The notes: generated from the letters alone by a model not told the origin. A stretch of DNA of 64,000 nucleotides from JAUUZQ01 sp964538375 (GCA_964538375.1 CAZIFQ010000004.1:109921-173920); one strand, 5' to 3'; numbered from the stretch's first letter, positions 33,689 to 42,741 are shown. Numbers and translations: made by a program.

Positions 33689-34471
33689 TTATATCCCTCT
33701 TCTTCTCAGCTCAGCACAGATAATTGCCAGCGATGAACCTACGTTCAGCGATTCGGATCCCATGTTGTGGTTTGGAATGTTGCCAATTAATATCTCCTTA
33801 TCTAATAGCTTGATAACTTCGGGTGAAATACCGGAGGACTCATTTCCAAAGACAAGCATGGCAGGTCGTTTGATAAAGGTGTCAATGTAATCTTCGCCAT
33901 GCATAGTGGTTCCAAAAATTTGAATCTTCATTCTTTTTGCCTCAGTTATAATATTTGGCAAGGATTGATAAGAAGGTTGAATTCGCAATACCGCACCCAT
34001 GGATGCCTGGACTACTTTTGGATTGAAAACATCTACACAATCTTCGCTACATATAATATTTTTGAATCCAAACCAGTCAGCGGTCCGGATGATCGTTCCC
34101 ATGTTCCCCGGATCGCGAATAGAATCGAGCACGAGCGTGAATTCATCCTTCAAAATTGAGTGACTGAATTCATTGGTAGGAATTTCGGCTGTGGCAATTA
34201 CACCCGGAGATGTTACCAGTAATGAAACAGATACTAGCTCTTCAGCAGTTGCCGAAGTAATAAGACCAGAGGAAAACTCAGGCAAATCAGGTAAAGAACT
34301 TATCCATTCTTCACTCGCCCATACATGATTAATTTTTACCGGGTTTACATGGTTCTGCTCAAGTGCATTTCTAATCAGTTTATCACCTTCAAGAAGAAAC
34401 ATCCCGTGCCTTTCACGGTACTTCTTTTGTGCAAGTGATTTAATCAGTTTCTTTTGGTTGATGGATATCAT
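33689..34471 (-). CDS. SpoU/TrmH-family RNA methyltransferase
   Basis: This 260-aa protein has an N-terminal L30e-like RNA-binding domain (KKYRERHGMFLLEGDKLI) and a C-terminal SPOUT knot domain with the three family motifs: DSIRDPGNMGTIIRTADWFG, LVFGNESSGIS and PNHNMGSESLNVGSSLAI. It transfers a methyl group from S-adenosylmethionine to the 2'-O of a ribose in rRNA or tRNA; the target is unknown. It is divergent from the TamL-like gene, a pairing often seen in Bacteroidota, and converges with porT (22-nt gap). Confidence 0.95.
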   Translation of the reverse strand: MISINQKKLIKSLAQKKYRERHGMFLLEGDKLIRNALEQNHVNPVKINHVWASEEWISSLPDLPEFSSGLITSATAEELVSVSLLVTSPGVIATAEIPTNEFSHSILKDEFTLVLDSIRDPGNMGTIIRTADWFGFKNIICSEDCVDVFNPKVVQASMGAVLRIQPSYQSLPNIITEAKRMKIQIFGTTMHGEDYIDTFIKRPAMLVFGNESSGISPEVIKLLDKEILIGNIPNHNMGSESLNVGSSLAIICAELRRRGI

Positions 34472-34662
34472 GGAATAAAGATAGGAGAAAAGAGGGAAGA
34501 ATTGAAGAATGGAAGGATTTAGGGATGGGGTATTGGCAATTTTTTTTTGACTGAACTTTCGTACTATAAAAATTGCTATTTTTACGCATATTCAAGTAGA
34601 CGGTACGTTATTGGTATAAGCGTTGTTTTATAAATCCTGACAAATTGTAATCTATTCTCGCA

Positions 34663-36972
34663 TTGAAATTTATTAACAAGAACATATATTGGCTTTTTTT
34701 ACTGCTTCCCCTTTTGCACTCATGCAATGCAACTAAGTATATTGAAGAGGATGAATACCTCCTGGATAAATACAGTATTGATGCTGACAGGAAAATAATA
34801 AGCAAGGAAGAGTATAAGAATTATGTAAAGCAGAAGCCCAATAAACGCATCGTGGGGTGGAAGTTTTATCTCTCCCTGTATAATTTATCCAATGTAGAGA
34901 AGAACACTGGATTTAACCGCTGGTTGAGGAGGATTGGAGAGGAGCCGGTAGTATATAGTCCCGACCTGACAGATCATACTGCTCAGCAGCTTGAACTTTT
35001 GTTGTATAATAAGGGCTACTTCAATGCCGAAGTTACTGATACAACCGTATACAAAAAGAAGCGGGCCAGGGTGCATTATACTATTGATTCTAAAGAGCCC
35101 TACACCATTTATAATGTTGATTATTTTTTTGAGGATGGAAGTTTGGGGAAGTATGTCATGAATGATTCAATCCCAACACTTTTAAAAGTAGGAGAGCGGT
35201 TTGATGTAGGCGTTTTGCAGCAGGAGAGAGACCGAATTGAAGAGATACTTAGAAATAAAGGTTATTTTAATTTCACGGAGGACTTTATTTATTATGAAAT
35301 AGATAGTTCACTGCAAAGCAAGCAGGTTAATGTTATACTTGGCATCAAAAATTTCCCCATTAAGGATGAATGGGGGAGAGTAGAAAGGACAAAACACAAG
35401 GTTTATACGATCAGGGATGTATACATTAAAACAGATTATGATCTGATAAAAGATTCTGATGAAGGAGTAAGGCCGGATCAGGATACGCTTCTATATGATG
35501 GTGTGTATGTAATATCAAGCCCTGATTCCAATACCAGGCCAGGAGTAGTTACGCAGAAGAACTATATCGCACCGGGTGACAGGTACAATGCAAAGCGCGT
35601 ACAGCGGACTTATCGTAACCTGACAGCTTTGAGTGCATACAGGATTGTGGATATCAAGTTTAATGAAGTTGATTCAGGAGAGAATCAGCTTGATTGTGAG
35701 ATAAAGATGCTCCCTTCTGTTAGACAAGCATTTACAGGAGGAGTTGAAGGGACTAACTCTGCCGGTAACTTTGGTGTTGCCGGGAATATAAATTATCAGC
35801 ATAGAAACCTTTTTGGTGGCTCAGAGCGTTTTGATATCACTTTTACGGGAGCTATTGAAACAATCAGGGAAATCCAGGATGCTGACTTTGGAACGATGCA
35901 GGAGCTTGGTGTGGAGACAAGAGTAAATGTTCCGAAGTTTCTTCTTCCTTTCAAAACAGAACAATTTATTCGGAAATTCAATCCGCAAACAAATATAAAC
36001 CTGGCTTTCAATTACCAGAAGCGTCCTGATTATACCCGCTCCACTTTCAAAGGTGGATTTGGTTACCAGTGGAAAGGCAATGGTCATTTAACCCATACAG
36101 TCTATCCCTTTGAAACCAGTCTTATTTATACACCCTATGTTTCCACGGAATTTGCTGAATGGTTAGAAGGAACTTATTTGTTTTATAGCTACCAGCCACA
36201 CTTTATCACTGATCAACGTTATAGTCTTATCTTTAACAATCAGAAAGTTAACAAGTCAAGCGATTTTCAATATGTAAGATTTAGCGCGGAGACGGCCGGG
36301 AACCTGATGTATGGAATTTATTCAGCCCTGGGTTCACCGGAAAACGATGCCGTGCTTCAATTCTTTGGCGTTGAATATGCACAATACTTCAAGTCAGACA
36401 TTGAATTTCGTTATTATGATTACCTGGATGAAGGAATCAGTATGGTTTACAGAACCTTCATAGGGGCTGCTGTTCCATATTTAAATTCTACGGCAATTCC
36501 TTTTGAAAAGCAATATTTTGGAGGAGGAGCAAACAGTATCAGGGCATGGCGTGTAAAAACCCTGGGGCCTGGTTCATTTGAAGGTAAGCCTGGTTCAATT
36601 GAAGGTGATACAATTTCAGTATATCCCAATCAGACTGCTGATCTTAAGCTCGAAGCAAATGTTGAATACAGGTTTAAACTTTTTTGGAAACTTGAAGGAG
36701 CTTTCTTCCTGGATGTCGGAAATATATGGTCGCTCTCCTCTGACGACGACAGGGAAGGAGCACAGTTTGATTTTAAAAGATTTTACAAGGAATTTGCTGT
36801 AGGCACAGGTTTCGGAACACGCTTTGATTTCAACTTTTTTATATTCAGATTTGATATCGGTGTCCCACTTGTAGACCCATCATATCCTGAAGGTCAACGT
36901 TGGCTGCCAGGTAATTCCGGGGTACACTGGAATGATCTGTCGTACAATATTGCTATTGGGTATCCATTCTAG
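34663..36972 (+). CDS. tamL: TamL-like BamA/TamA-family outer-membrane lipoprotein
   Basis: This 769-aa protein starts with TTG at 34663; an in-frame stop lies just upstream, so no ATG is available. The lipobox LLHSC gives Cys21, so it is a lipidated member of the Omp85 family, as described for Bacteroidota TamL. POTRA-like domains occupy about residues 80-340 (YNKGYFNAEV, RNKGYFNF). The 16-strand barrel follows, with the family loop around EKQYFGGGANSIRAWR and a terminal SYNIAIGYPF. It inserts or moves outer-membrane or surface proteins together with a TamB-like partner that is not in the window. Confidence 0.93.
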   Translation: MKFINKNIYWLFLLLPLLHSCNATKYIEEDEYLLDKYSIDADRKIISKEEYKNYVKQKPNKRIVGWKFYLSLYNLSNVEKNTGFNRWLRRIGEEPVVYSPDLTDHTAQQLELLLYNKGYFNAEVTDTTVYKKKRARVHYTIDSKEPYTIYNVDYFFEDGSLGKYVMNDSIPTLLKVGERFDVGVLQQERDRIEEILRNKGYFNFTEDFIYYEIDSSLQSKQVNVILGIKNFPIKDEWGRVERTKHKVYTIRDVYIKTDYDLIKDSDEGVRPDQDTLLYDGVYVISSPDSNTRPGVVTQKNYIAPGDRYNAKRVQRTYRNLTALSAYRIVDIKFNEVDSGENQLDCEIKMLPSVRQAFTGGVEGTNSAGNFGVAGNINYQHRNLFGGSERFDITFTGAIETIREIQDADFGTMQELGVETRVNVPKFLLPFKTEQFIRKFNPQTNINLAFNYQKRPDYTRSTFKGGFGYQWKGNGHLTHTVYPFETSLIYTPYVSTEFAEWLEGTYLFYSYQPHFITDQRYSLIFNNQKVNKSSDFQYVRFSAETAGNLMYGIYSALGSPENDAVLQFFGVEYAQYFKSDIEFRYYDYLDEGISMVYRTFIGAAVPYLNSTAIPFEKQYFGGGANSIRAWRVKTLGPGSFEGKPGSIEGDTISVYPNQTADLKLEANVEYRFKLFWKLEGAFFLDVGNIWSLSSDDDREGAQFDFKRFYKEFAVGTGFGTRFDFNFFIFRFDIGVPLVDPSYPEGQRWLPGNSGVHWNDLSYNIAIGYPF

Positions 36973-37093
36973 TAAGTACTGCCCAGTGTCCACTGCCCAC
37001 CCCCTCAAGCTTTACATTAATTTAATATCTACAAAAATTATTTTTCGTACTTTTACGACTTAACACATTATTCACACAATTTATCATTCGATC

Positions 37094-38173
37094 ATGGCAG
37101 ACAAAGTTTTAGATCACATTAAGCCCGGTGTAGTCACAGGAGATGATTACCAGAAATTACTTGCAATAGCAAAGAAAAATCAATATGCACTTCCTGCAGT
37201 AAATGTAGTGAGTTCAGACTCTGTAAATGCAGTTATTGAAGCTGCAAAAGTTGTTAATTCACCTGTAATGATACAGTTTTCTAACGGCGGTGGTGTATTC
37301 TACGCTGGCAAGGGATTGTCAAACGAGAATCAGCAGGCAGCAATAGCTGGTTCAATTTCAGGTGCAAAGCACGTGCATTATATGTCTGAGCTTTATGGCG
37401 TTCCTGTAATTCTTCATACCGACCATGCAGCAAAAAAATTACTGCCCTGGATCGACGGACTGTTGGATGCTGGTGAGAAACATTTTGAAAAATATGGAAA
37501 GCCATTATTTAGCTCACACATGCTCGACCTTTCCGTGGAGCCAATCAAAGAGAACATCGAGATTTCCAAGAAATATCTTGCCAGGATGGATAAAATCGGA
37601 ATGACCCTGGAAATTGAACTTGGTGTTACAGGTGGCGAAGAAGATGGTGTTGATAATACCAATGTTGATACTTCAGCACTTTATACACAACCTGAGGAAG
37701 TGGCCTATGCTTATGAGGAGCTTTTAAAGGTAAGTCCAAGATTCACCATTGCTGCATCTTTTGGTAATGTTCATGGTGTATACAAGCCAGGTAATGTTAA
37801 ACTGACTCCTAAAATTCTTGATAACTCACAAAAGTTCATCCAGGAGAAATATAATACTGAAGAGAAACCAATAGACTTTGTATTCCACGGTGGATCCGGA
37901 TCAACAAATGCGGAAATACGTGAAGCCATTGGATACGGTGTGATCAAAATGAACATTGATACCGATACACAATGGGCATTCTGGGACGGCGTTCGTGCAT
38001 ACGAAGCTGCAAATCACGACTACCTCCAGGGACAAATTGGGAATCCTGATGGAGAAGACAAGCCTAACAAGAAGAAATACGATCCACGCGCATGGCTGAG
38101 AGCAGGAGAGCAATCAGTAATCGAAAGACTGAAAGTTGCTTTTGACGATCTGAATTGTATTGACAGACTGTAG
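37094..38173 (+). CDS. fba: Class II fructose-bisphosphate aldolase
   Basis: This 359-aa zinc-dependent aldolase has the length and type of E. coli FbaA. It splits fructose 1,6-bisphosphate into dihydroxyacetone phosphate and glyceraldehyde 3-phosphate in glycolysis. HTDHAAKK (Asp110 catalytic, His111 zinc ligand), GVTGGEEDGVDN, GNVHGVYKPG and FVFHGGSGS are all present. It is preceded by TACTTTTA, a near match to the -7 box, and followed by its own terminator, so it is probably monocistronic. Confidence 0.98.
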   Translation: MADKVLDHIKPGVVTGDDYQKLLAIAKKNQYALPAVNVVSSDSVNAVIEAAKVVNSPVMIQFSNGGGVFYAGKGLSNENQQAAIAGSISGAKHVHYMSELYGVPVILHTDHAAKKLLPWIDGLLDAGEKHFEKYGKPLFSSHMLDLSVEPIKENIEISKKYLARMDKIGMTLEIELGVTGGEEDGVDNTNVDTSALYTQPEEVAYAYEELLKVSPRFTIAASFGNVHGVYKPGNVKLTPKILDNSQKFIQEKYNTEEKPIDFVFHGGSGSTNAEIREAIGYGVIKMNIDTDTQWAFWDGVRAYEAANHDYLQGQIGNPDGEDKPNKKKYDPRAWLRAGEQSVIERLKVAFDDLNCIDRL

Positions 38174-38174
38174 A

Positions 38175-38197
38175 AGTGAGCTAAAGTGAACTAAAGT
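38175..38197. repeat. Degenerate 10-nt tandem repeat after fba
   Basis: AGTGAGCTAA and AGTGAACTAA followed by AGT run head to tail directly after the stop codon. They are the reverse-complement form of the repeat at 32888-32916. Confidence 0.65.
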
Positions 38198-38200
38198 ATA

Positions 38201-38230
38201 AGCCTCGTGGGAAACTACGGGGCTTTTTTT
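38201..38230 (+). terminator. Intrinsic terminator after fba
   Basis: AGCCTCGT (38201-38208) pairs with ACGGGGCT (38217-38224), with one G-T pair and an 8-nt loop, and is followed by seven T. Confidence 0.88.
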
Positions 38231-38325
38231 ACTTGCTAACTGTCTAAGTTCCTAAGCATCCACCCCACTTTCGCATTTCACCATTTTTTACTATCATTGC
38301 CAATCACTTTTAATACTAAGGTTTA

Positions 38326-39672
38326 ATGCAAGGAAGTTCTGAGCCAAGGGATAGTTTTTCTTCTAAATTTGGAGTTATTGCCGCAGCGGCGGGTTCAGCT
38401 ATCGGATTGGGTAATATCTGGCGTTTTCCTTCGGTAACAGCTGAGAATGGTGGAGCTGCATTTTTATTTATCTACCTTCTCTGTATATTGATTCTGGGTA
38501 TCCCTGTTATGTTGTCAGAATTCCTGATTGGTCGCTCTGCACAAAGAAACCCTTACGGTGCATTTAAGAAACTGGCTCCGGGAAAGGCCTGGTTTATAAC
38601 TGGACTTATGGGGGTTCTGGCTGCTTTCATGATTCTTGCATTTTATGCGGTAGTGTCAGGTTGGACACTCGAGTATCTATACCAGTCTTTCACTGGAAAC
38701 CTGGCTGACAAAAATTCAGCTGAGCTCAAAGAAATGTTCAATAGCTTCAGAAATGACTCATACAGACCTCTGTTATGGTTTGTTGTATTTATGGGGTTTA
38801 CTGCATGGATAATTATTTCAGGCATAAGGAGTGGCATTGAACGATATACGAAAATATTGATGCCCATGCTCCTGGTATTGCTTATTTTCATTGCCATATA
38901 TGTACTTACCCTGCCAGGAGCAAAAGAAGGAGTGAAATACCTGTTTAATCCTGATTTTAGCAAAATCACGCCTGATGTGATATTCAAAGCATTGGGACAA
39001 GCATTTTTCTCCTTGAGCATTGGAATGGGAACGTTGATTACCTATGGTTCCTATATTAAGAAGAAAGAGAATCTTACCGGCACAACACTTTCAGTGGTTG
39101 GGGCAGATACATTTATTGCCGTGCTGGCCGGAATTGCAATATTTCCGGCAGTGTTTGCGCTAACAGATGTGCAATTACTGGATATGGCTAAGGAAACAGA
39201 AGAAGCGCTGATGTTTATTACCCTGCCAAGTATTCTTAATAATATACCCGGGGGACTGATTCTGTCAGCCATGTTTTTTGTTTTACTGGCAGTGGCTGCC
39301 CTTACATCAACCATCTCTATGTTGGAAGTAATTGTCTCATTTCTGGTTGAAGAAACAAAACTGACGCGAAGGAAGGCAACGATTTATTCAACGCTGGCTG
39401 TCTCGGTTCTTGGGATACTAAGTGCCCTGTATGTTGGCGTATTTAGATTTTTAAATTTTACTTCGGTGAATATCTTGTTGCCCATTGGTGGTTTCTTCAT
39501 TGTGTTATTTATTGGCTGGTTTCTGTCTAAGAAAATCACAAGAGATGAATTAACCAACAATGGAAGCATGAAAGGAAAGTATATACCCGTTTATCTCTTT
39601 CTCGTAAAATATCTGGCCCCCATTGCCATCGCCATTGTATTTATCTATGGGATAATAAATGCTTTGAAGTAG
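38326..39672 (+). CDS. Sodium-dependent transporter of the NSS (SNF) family
   Basis: This 448-aa inner-membrane protein has about 11-12 hydrophobic helices. Helix 1 holds the sodium and substrate-site signature GSAIGLGNIWRFP, and helix 6 shows FSLSIGMGTLITYGSY. It imports an amino acid or related compound with Na+, as LeuT, TnaT and MhsT do. The substrate cannot be read from the sequence. It lies alone between fba and the helix-hairpin-helix gene. Confidence 0.95.
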   Translation: MQGSSEPRDSFSSKFGVIAAAAGSAIGLGNIWRFPSVTAENGGAAFLFIYLLCILILGIPVMLSEFLIGRSAQRNPYGAFKKLAPGKAWFITGLMGVLAAFMILAFYAVVSGWTLEYLYQSFTGNLADKNSAELKEMFNSFRNDSYRPLLWFVVFMGFTAWIIISGIRSGIERYTKILMPMLLVLLIFIAIYVLTLPGAKEGVKYLFNPDFSKITPDVIFKALGQAFFSLSIGMGTLITYGSYIKKKENLTGTTLSVVGADTFIAVLAGIAIFPAVFALTDVQLLDMAKETEEALMFITLPSILNNIPGGLILSAMFFVLLAVAALTSTISMLEVIVSFLVEETKLTRRKATIYSTLAVSVLGILSALYVGVFRFLNFTSVNILLPIGGFFIVLFIGWFLSKKITRDELTNNGSMKGKYIPVYLFLVKYLAPIAIAIVFIYGIINALK

Positions 39673-39768
39673 GGGGAAGGCTAGGTTGGGGGTGATGAAA
39701 ATAAAAAAACCCGCTTCACACTCCGATATTTCCACCCTTTATCACATTAACTGGTAAAACAGTTAATA

Positions 39769-40677
39769 ATGAGAAAGTTTCTAAAGGAAATACTCTTTCT
39801 GAAGAAAGGGGAGCAGCGTGCTTTGTTTGTAATCAGCTTATGCCTGGTGGCCTCATTGTTTTTTCGGGTGATGATTACAAAGCAACCTGATGCTGAGCTC
39901 CTTGTCGATCATGAGTTTTTAGAACAGGTAGAACACTTTAGAAAGGTGTTGGAGGAAAATGCGATAAAGGAATATGTCAAACCAGTGTCAGATGTGTCGC
40001 CTTTACCTGAATTATCCCCGGTAAATTTCGATCCCAACAGTGTTGCGGAGAAAGACCTCAAATTCATGGGATTTCCCCCAAGGATAACTTCCAACATAAT
40101 AAATTACAGGAAGGCCGGAGGCGTATTTTACAGGGCTGAAGATTTGCAAAAAATATATGGCATGGATAGTATTACCTATGCTATGGTTCGTGATTATATT
40201 ACCATTGAAAAGGTCAAGCACCTACCGAAATATCTTCCAAAAGATTCGATTTATGCCAGTTCAGAATTAAAAGAGAAAATTGAAATTAATCACGCTGATT
40301 CTTCAGAACTTGTTGATATAAAAGGCATTGGACCAGTTTTCTCATCAAGGATAATTAAATACAGAGCACTGTTGGGAGGATTTTATTTAATGGAGCAGTT
40401 ATGGGAGGTGTATGGTATGGATTCCTTAAAATTTATTGATTTATCAAGATCGTTATATATAGATACAACGTCAATTATATGCATGGATATCAATGAATAC
40501 TCTTTTCAGGATCTCGTCCGGCATCCATATTTTACAAGAAAACAGGTGTCCGATCTTTTACATTACAGGGAATTTGCAGGAGAAATAATTGATGTGGAAG
40601 AGCTGAAAGCTAACCAGGTAATAGATAGTTTGGCATATGAGAAAATCAAGCCTTATTTGAAATGCAGATTTAATTAA
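39769..40677 (+). CDS. Membrane-anchored helix-hairpin-helix (ComEA-like) protein
   Basis: This 302-aa protein has one N-terminal membrane segment (about residues 20-37) and three helix-hairpin-helix-like units: at about 85-130 (FMGFPPRITSNIINYRKAGG), 175-220 (IKGIGPVFSSRIIKYRALLG) and 250-295 (LVRHPYFTRKQVSDLLHYRE). Such units bind DNA non-specifically, and related proteins take part in DNA uptake. Each unit ends in a YG(M)D-like or equivalent turn, so they look like internal duplications. A role in competence is inferred only. Confidence 0.8.
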   Translation: MRKFLKEILFLKKGEQRALFVISLCLVASLFFRVMITKQPDAELLVDHEFLEQVEHFRKVLEENAIKEYVKPVSDVSPLPELSPVNFDPNSVAEKDLKFMGFPPRITSNIINYRKAGGVFYRAEDLQKIYGMDSITYAMVRDYITIEKVKHLPKYLPKDSIYASSELKEKIEINHADSSELVDIKGIGPVFSSRIIKYRALLGGFYLMEQLWEVYGMDSLKFIDLSRSLYIDTTSIICMDINEYSFQDLVRHPYFTRKQVSDLLHYREFAGEIIDVEELKANQVIDSLAYEKIKPYLKCRFN

Positions 40678-40812
40678 TTTTAATGCTTGAAACTATTGAT
40701 TTGATGGTGATTTTTGTCTATTTTTATAGGAGATGAATTGTTGTAAGTCTAAATTCTTGATAAGTAATAATTTGGCTTGTTTAATTAATTTTTTGAAATA
40801 ATCCCTAAAAAT

Positions 40813-40844
40813 ATTGATTTTAAGAAATTGAATCTCTAAATTTG
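40813..40844 (+). promoter_or_regulatory. Promoter of the rpsU-xerC-hpf operon
   Basis: TAAATTTG at 40837-40844 matches the -7 consensus TANNTTTG exactly. ATTG at 40813-40816 is a good -33 element with 20 nt between. The rpsU start follows 26 nt downstream. Confidence 0.8.
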
Positions 40845-40870
40845 CGGCTCATTAAAAAAAAGAGAAGTAT

Positions 40871-41062
40871 ATGATAGTTATACCTATTAAAGAAGGTGAG
40901 AACATTGAGAGGTCGCTTAAGAAGTTCAAAAGAAAGTTCGAAAAGACGGGTGTTGTTAAAGAATTAAGGAACAGACAAGCTTTCTCTAAACCTTCTATAA
41001 CAAAGAGGCAGCAGAAACTTCACGCCATTTATATTCAGAAGCTGAACCTGGAGGAGGAGTAG
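40871..41062 (+). CDS. rpsU: 30S ribosomal protein bS21
   Basis: This 63-aa basic protein starts MIVIPIKEGENIERSLKKFKR, the standard bS21 start, and ends with a short acidic tail. It binds near the 3' end of 16S rRNA. In Bacteroidota ribosomes bS21, with bS18 and bS6, hides the anti-Shine-Dalgarno tail. No Shine-Dalgarno sequence precedes this gene. It leads an operon with xerC and hpf. Confidence 0.97.
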   Translation: MIVIPIKEGENIERSLKKFKRKFEKTGVVKELRNRQAFSKPSITKRQQKLHAIYIQKLNLEEE

Positions 41063-41102
41063 AAATTACCTTGAATTTAGGCAGAGAATTTAATAGCTGC
41101 CT

Positions 41103-41984
41103 ATGACCGGAGTAAATGAGTTTATAGCGTATCTGGAGACGGAGAAGAGATATGCAAGAAATACGCTTATATCCTATAAAAACGATTTAGATCAATTCCA
41201 TGCTTTCTGCCGTGAGAACGGTTCAGAAGACATGGATTTGTATTTTAAGACTATTCGCGGTTGGGTTGTCGATTTAATGGAAAAGGATTATTCACCCAGG
41301 TCTGTACACCGAAAACTATCATCTTTACGTTCTTATTGTAAGTACCTGATCAGGTTGGGAGAATTAGAAACCAATCCTGTTGAAAATGTATTAAAACCAA
41401 AAATTAATAAGCGGGTACCTTCCTTCGTAGATGAAAAAAGCATCAACAGTTTATTAGACGAATATGATTTTGGAGATGATTTCCCTGGTATCAGGAATAA
41501 ACTTGTTATCAATCTCTTATACCAGACTGGTATGCGGAGAAGCGAGTTAATTGGCATAACAATGGACTCGATTGATTTTCATCAACAAAGTATAAAGGTG
41601 CTGGGGAAAAGAGATAAGGAAAGGATTATTCCAATGGGTAAGGAATTAGTTGGTGATATAGAAGCGTATATTAACATAAGGCAAGAAGAGTTTCCTGAAA
41701 CTAAGGAGAGGATATTTTTGTTAACAGATCATGGAAAAGCGGTTTATCCACAATATGTGTACAGGATTGTGAATCGTTACCTGGGTTTTATCACAACGCT
41801 TGAAAAGAAGAGTCCACATTTGCTCAGGCATACTTTTGCAACACACATGCTCAATAAAGGAGCCGATCTTAATTCAATAAAGGAGTTATTAGGACATGCC
41901 AGCCTTTCGGCGACGCAGGTCTACACACATAATACATTTGAGAAGTTAAAATCTATTTACAAACAAGCTCATCCAAGAGCTTAA
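41103..41984 (+). CDS. xerC: Tyrosine recombinase XerC/XerD type
   Basis: This 293-aa recombinase has an N-terminal SAM-like core-binding domain (FIAYLETEKRYARNTLISY) and a C-terminal catalytic domain. The catalytic residues are visible: Arg in TGMRRSEL, HLLRHTFATHML (HxxR), His in LGHASLSATQ and nucleophile Tyr274 in VYTHNTF. It resolves chromosome dimers at dif together with a second Xer protein. Its place between rpsU and hpf is conserved in Bacteroidota, which argues for the housekeeping role and against a mobile-element integrase. Confidence 0.95.
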   Translation: MTGVNEFIAYLETEKRYARNTLISYKNDLDQFHAFCRENGSEDMDLYFKTIRGWVVDLMEKDYSPRSVHRKLSSLRSYCKYLIRLGELETNPVENVLKPKINKRVPSFVDEKSINSLLDEYDFGDDFPGIRNKLVINLLYQTGMRRSELIGITMDSIDFHQQSIKVLGKRDKERIIPMGKELVGDIEAYINIRQEEFPETKERIFLLTDHGKAVYPQYVYRIVNRYLGFITTLEKKSPHLLRHTFATHMLNKGADLNSIKELLGHASLSATQVYTHNTFEKLKSIYKQAHPRA

Positions 41985-41988
41985 AAAC

Positions 41989-41995
41989 AAGGAGG
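41989..41995 (+). promoter_or_regulatory. Strong Shine-Dalgarno sequence before hpf
   Basis: AAGGAGG ends 5 nt before the hpf ATG at 42001, ideal spacing. Almost no other gene in this window has such a site, as expected for Bacteroidota, so it stands out. Confidence 0.8.
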
Positions 41996-42000
41996 TTATT

Positions 42001-42303
42001 ATGAATATCAAGATTCATTCAGTCCGTTTTGATGCCGATAAAAGGCTTATCGAATTTATCGAAGAAAAAACTAGTAAACTGGAAGTCTTTTACGATGACA
42101 TAATTAAAGCAGAAGTATTTCTTCGTCTTGACAAAGACACTACAGACAGGGAAAATAAACTTGTTGAAGTTAAACTTGAAATTGCCGGGAATACGTTTTT
42201 CTCAAAAAAGCAATGTAAAACGTTTGAAGAGGCAACAGATTTAGCAATCGAAGCAACAAAGAAACAACTCCTTAAATATAAAGATAAGGTCCGGAAAAAC
42301 TGA
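42001..42303 (+). CDS. hpf: Ribosome hibernation-promoting factor, short form
   Basis: This 100-aa protein of the HPF/YfiA (RaiA) family shows the typical N-terminus (MNIKIHSVRFDADKRLIEFIEEK) and the beta-alpha-beta-beta-beta-alpha layout. It lacks the C-terminal dimerisation domain of long HPF. It binds the decoding centre of idle ribosomes in stationary phase. It is the last gene of the rpsU operon and is followed by a terminator. Confidence 0.95.
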   Translation: MNIKIHSVRFDADKRLIEFIEEKTSKLEVFYDDIIKAEVFLRLDKDTTDRENKLVEVKLEIAGNTFFSKKQCKTFEEATDLAIEATKKQLLKYKDKVRKN

Positions 42304-42325
42304 CAGGATATTCCCCGGAAAAAAC

Positions 42326-42353
42326 AGAGCTGTCATTGCAGCTCTTTTTTTTT
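42326..42353 (+). terminator. Intrinsic terminator of the rpsU-xerC-hpf operon
   Basis: AGAGCTG (42326-42332) pairs with CAGCTCT (42339-42345) around a 6-nt loop, followed by a run of nine T. Confidence 0.9.
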
Positions 42354-42489
42354 GAAACACACTGGTAATTTATCTAAAATAGTTAAGACGCATGCAGGAT
42401 CTAAAATCCTGAAAATGAGATAGTAAAAAGAAGGAGGAAGCAGTGAAATATAATTTGCATAAACACGTTAAAAAAAACCAACAGAATGT

Positions 42490-42521
42490 TTTGTGTTATA
42501 TATTTTTTATTTATACATTTG
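42490..42521 (+). promoter_or_regulatory. Promoter of the tRNA-tuf operon
   Basis: TTTG at 42490-42493 and TACATTTG at 42514-42521 are separated by 20 nt. Both match the Bacteroidota -33 and -7 consensus exactly. The first tRNA begins 44 nt downstream. Confidence 0.88.
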
Positions 42522-42565
42522 CAAACCGATTTTGGAGGGTAGTTTTTTGATGTATTAGAATGTAT

Positions 42566-42639
42566 GCCGATGTAGCTCAGTTGGTCAGAGCAGCTGATTT
42601 GTAATCAGCAGGCCGTGGGTTCGAATCCCTCCATCGGCT
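42566..42639 (+). tRNA. tRNA-Thr (anticodon TGT)
   Basis: A full cloverleaf is visible: acceptor GCCGATG/CATCGGC, anticodon stem GCTGA/TCAGC with loop TTTGTAA (anticodon TGT), and T-loop TTCGAAT. CCA is not encoded. It is the first of four tRNAs in front of tuf. Confidence 0.97.
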
Positions 42640-42658
42640 CCGTGTAATTTAATTTAGA

Positions 42659-42741
42659 GGGGAGATACCAAAGTGGCCAACTGGGGCAGACTGTAAATCT
42701 GCTGTCGTACGACTTCGGAGGTTCGAATCCTCCTCTCCCCA
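42659..42741 (+). tRNA. tRNA-Tyr (anticodon GTA)
   Basis: Acceptor GGGGAGA/TCTCCCC, anticodon stem GCAGA/TCTGC with loop CTGTAAA (anticodon GTA). The long variable arm expected for bacterial tRNA-Tyr is present. Discriminator base is A. Confidence 0.97.

Noticed and set aside
41103..41984. Tyrosine recombinase considered as integrase of a mobile element
   Set aside because: It sits in the conserved rpsU-xerC-hpf order with no attachment repeats or phage genes nearby, so it is the housekeeping Xer protein.
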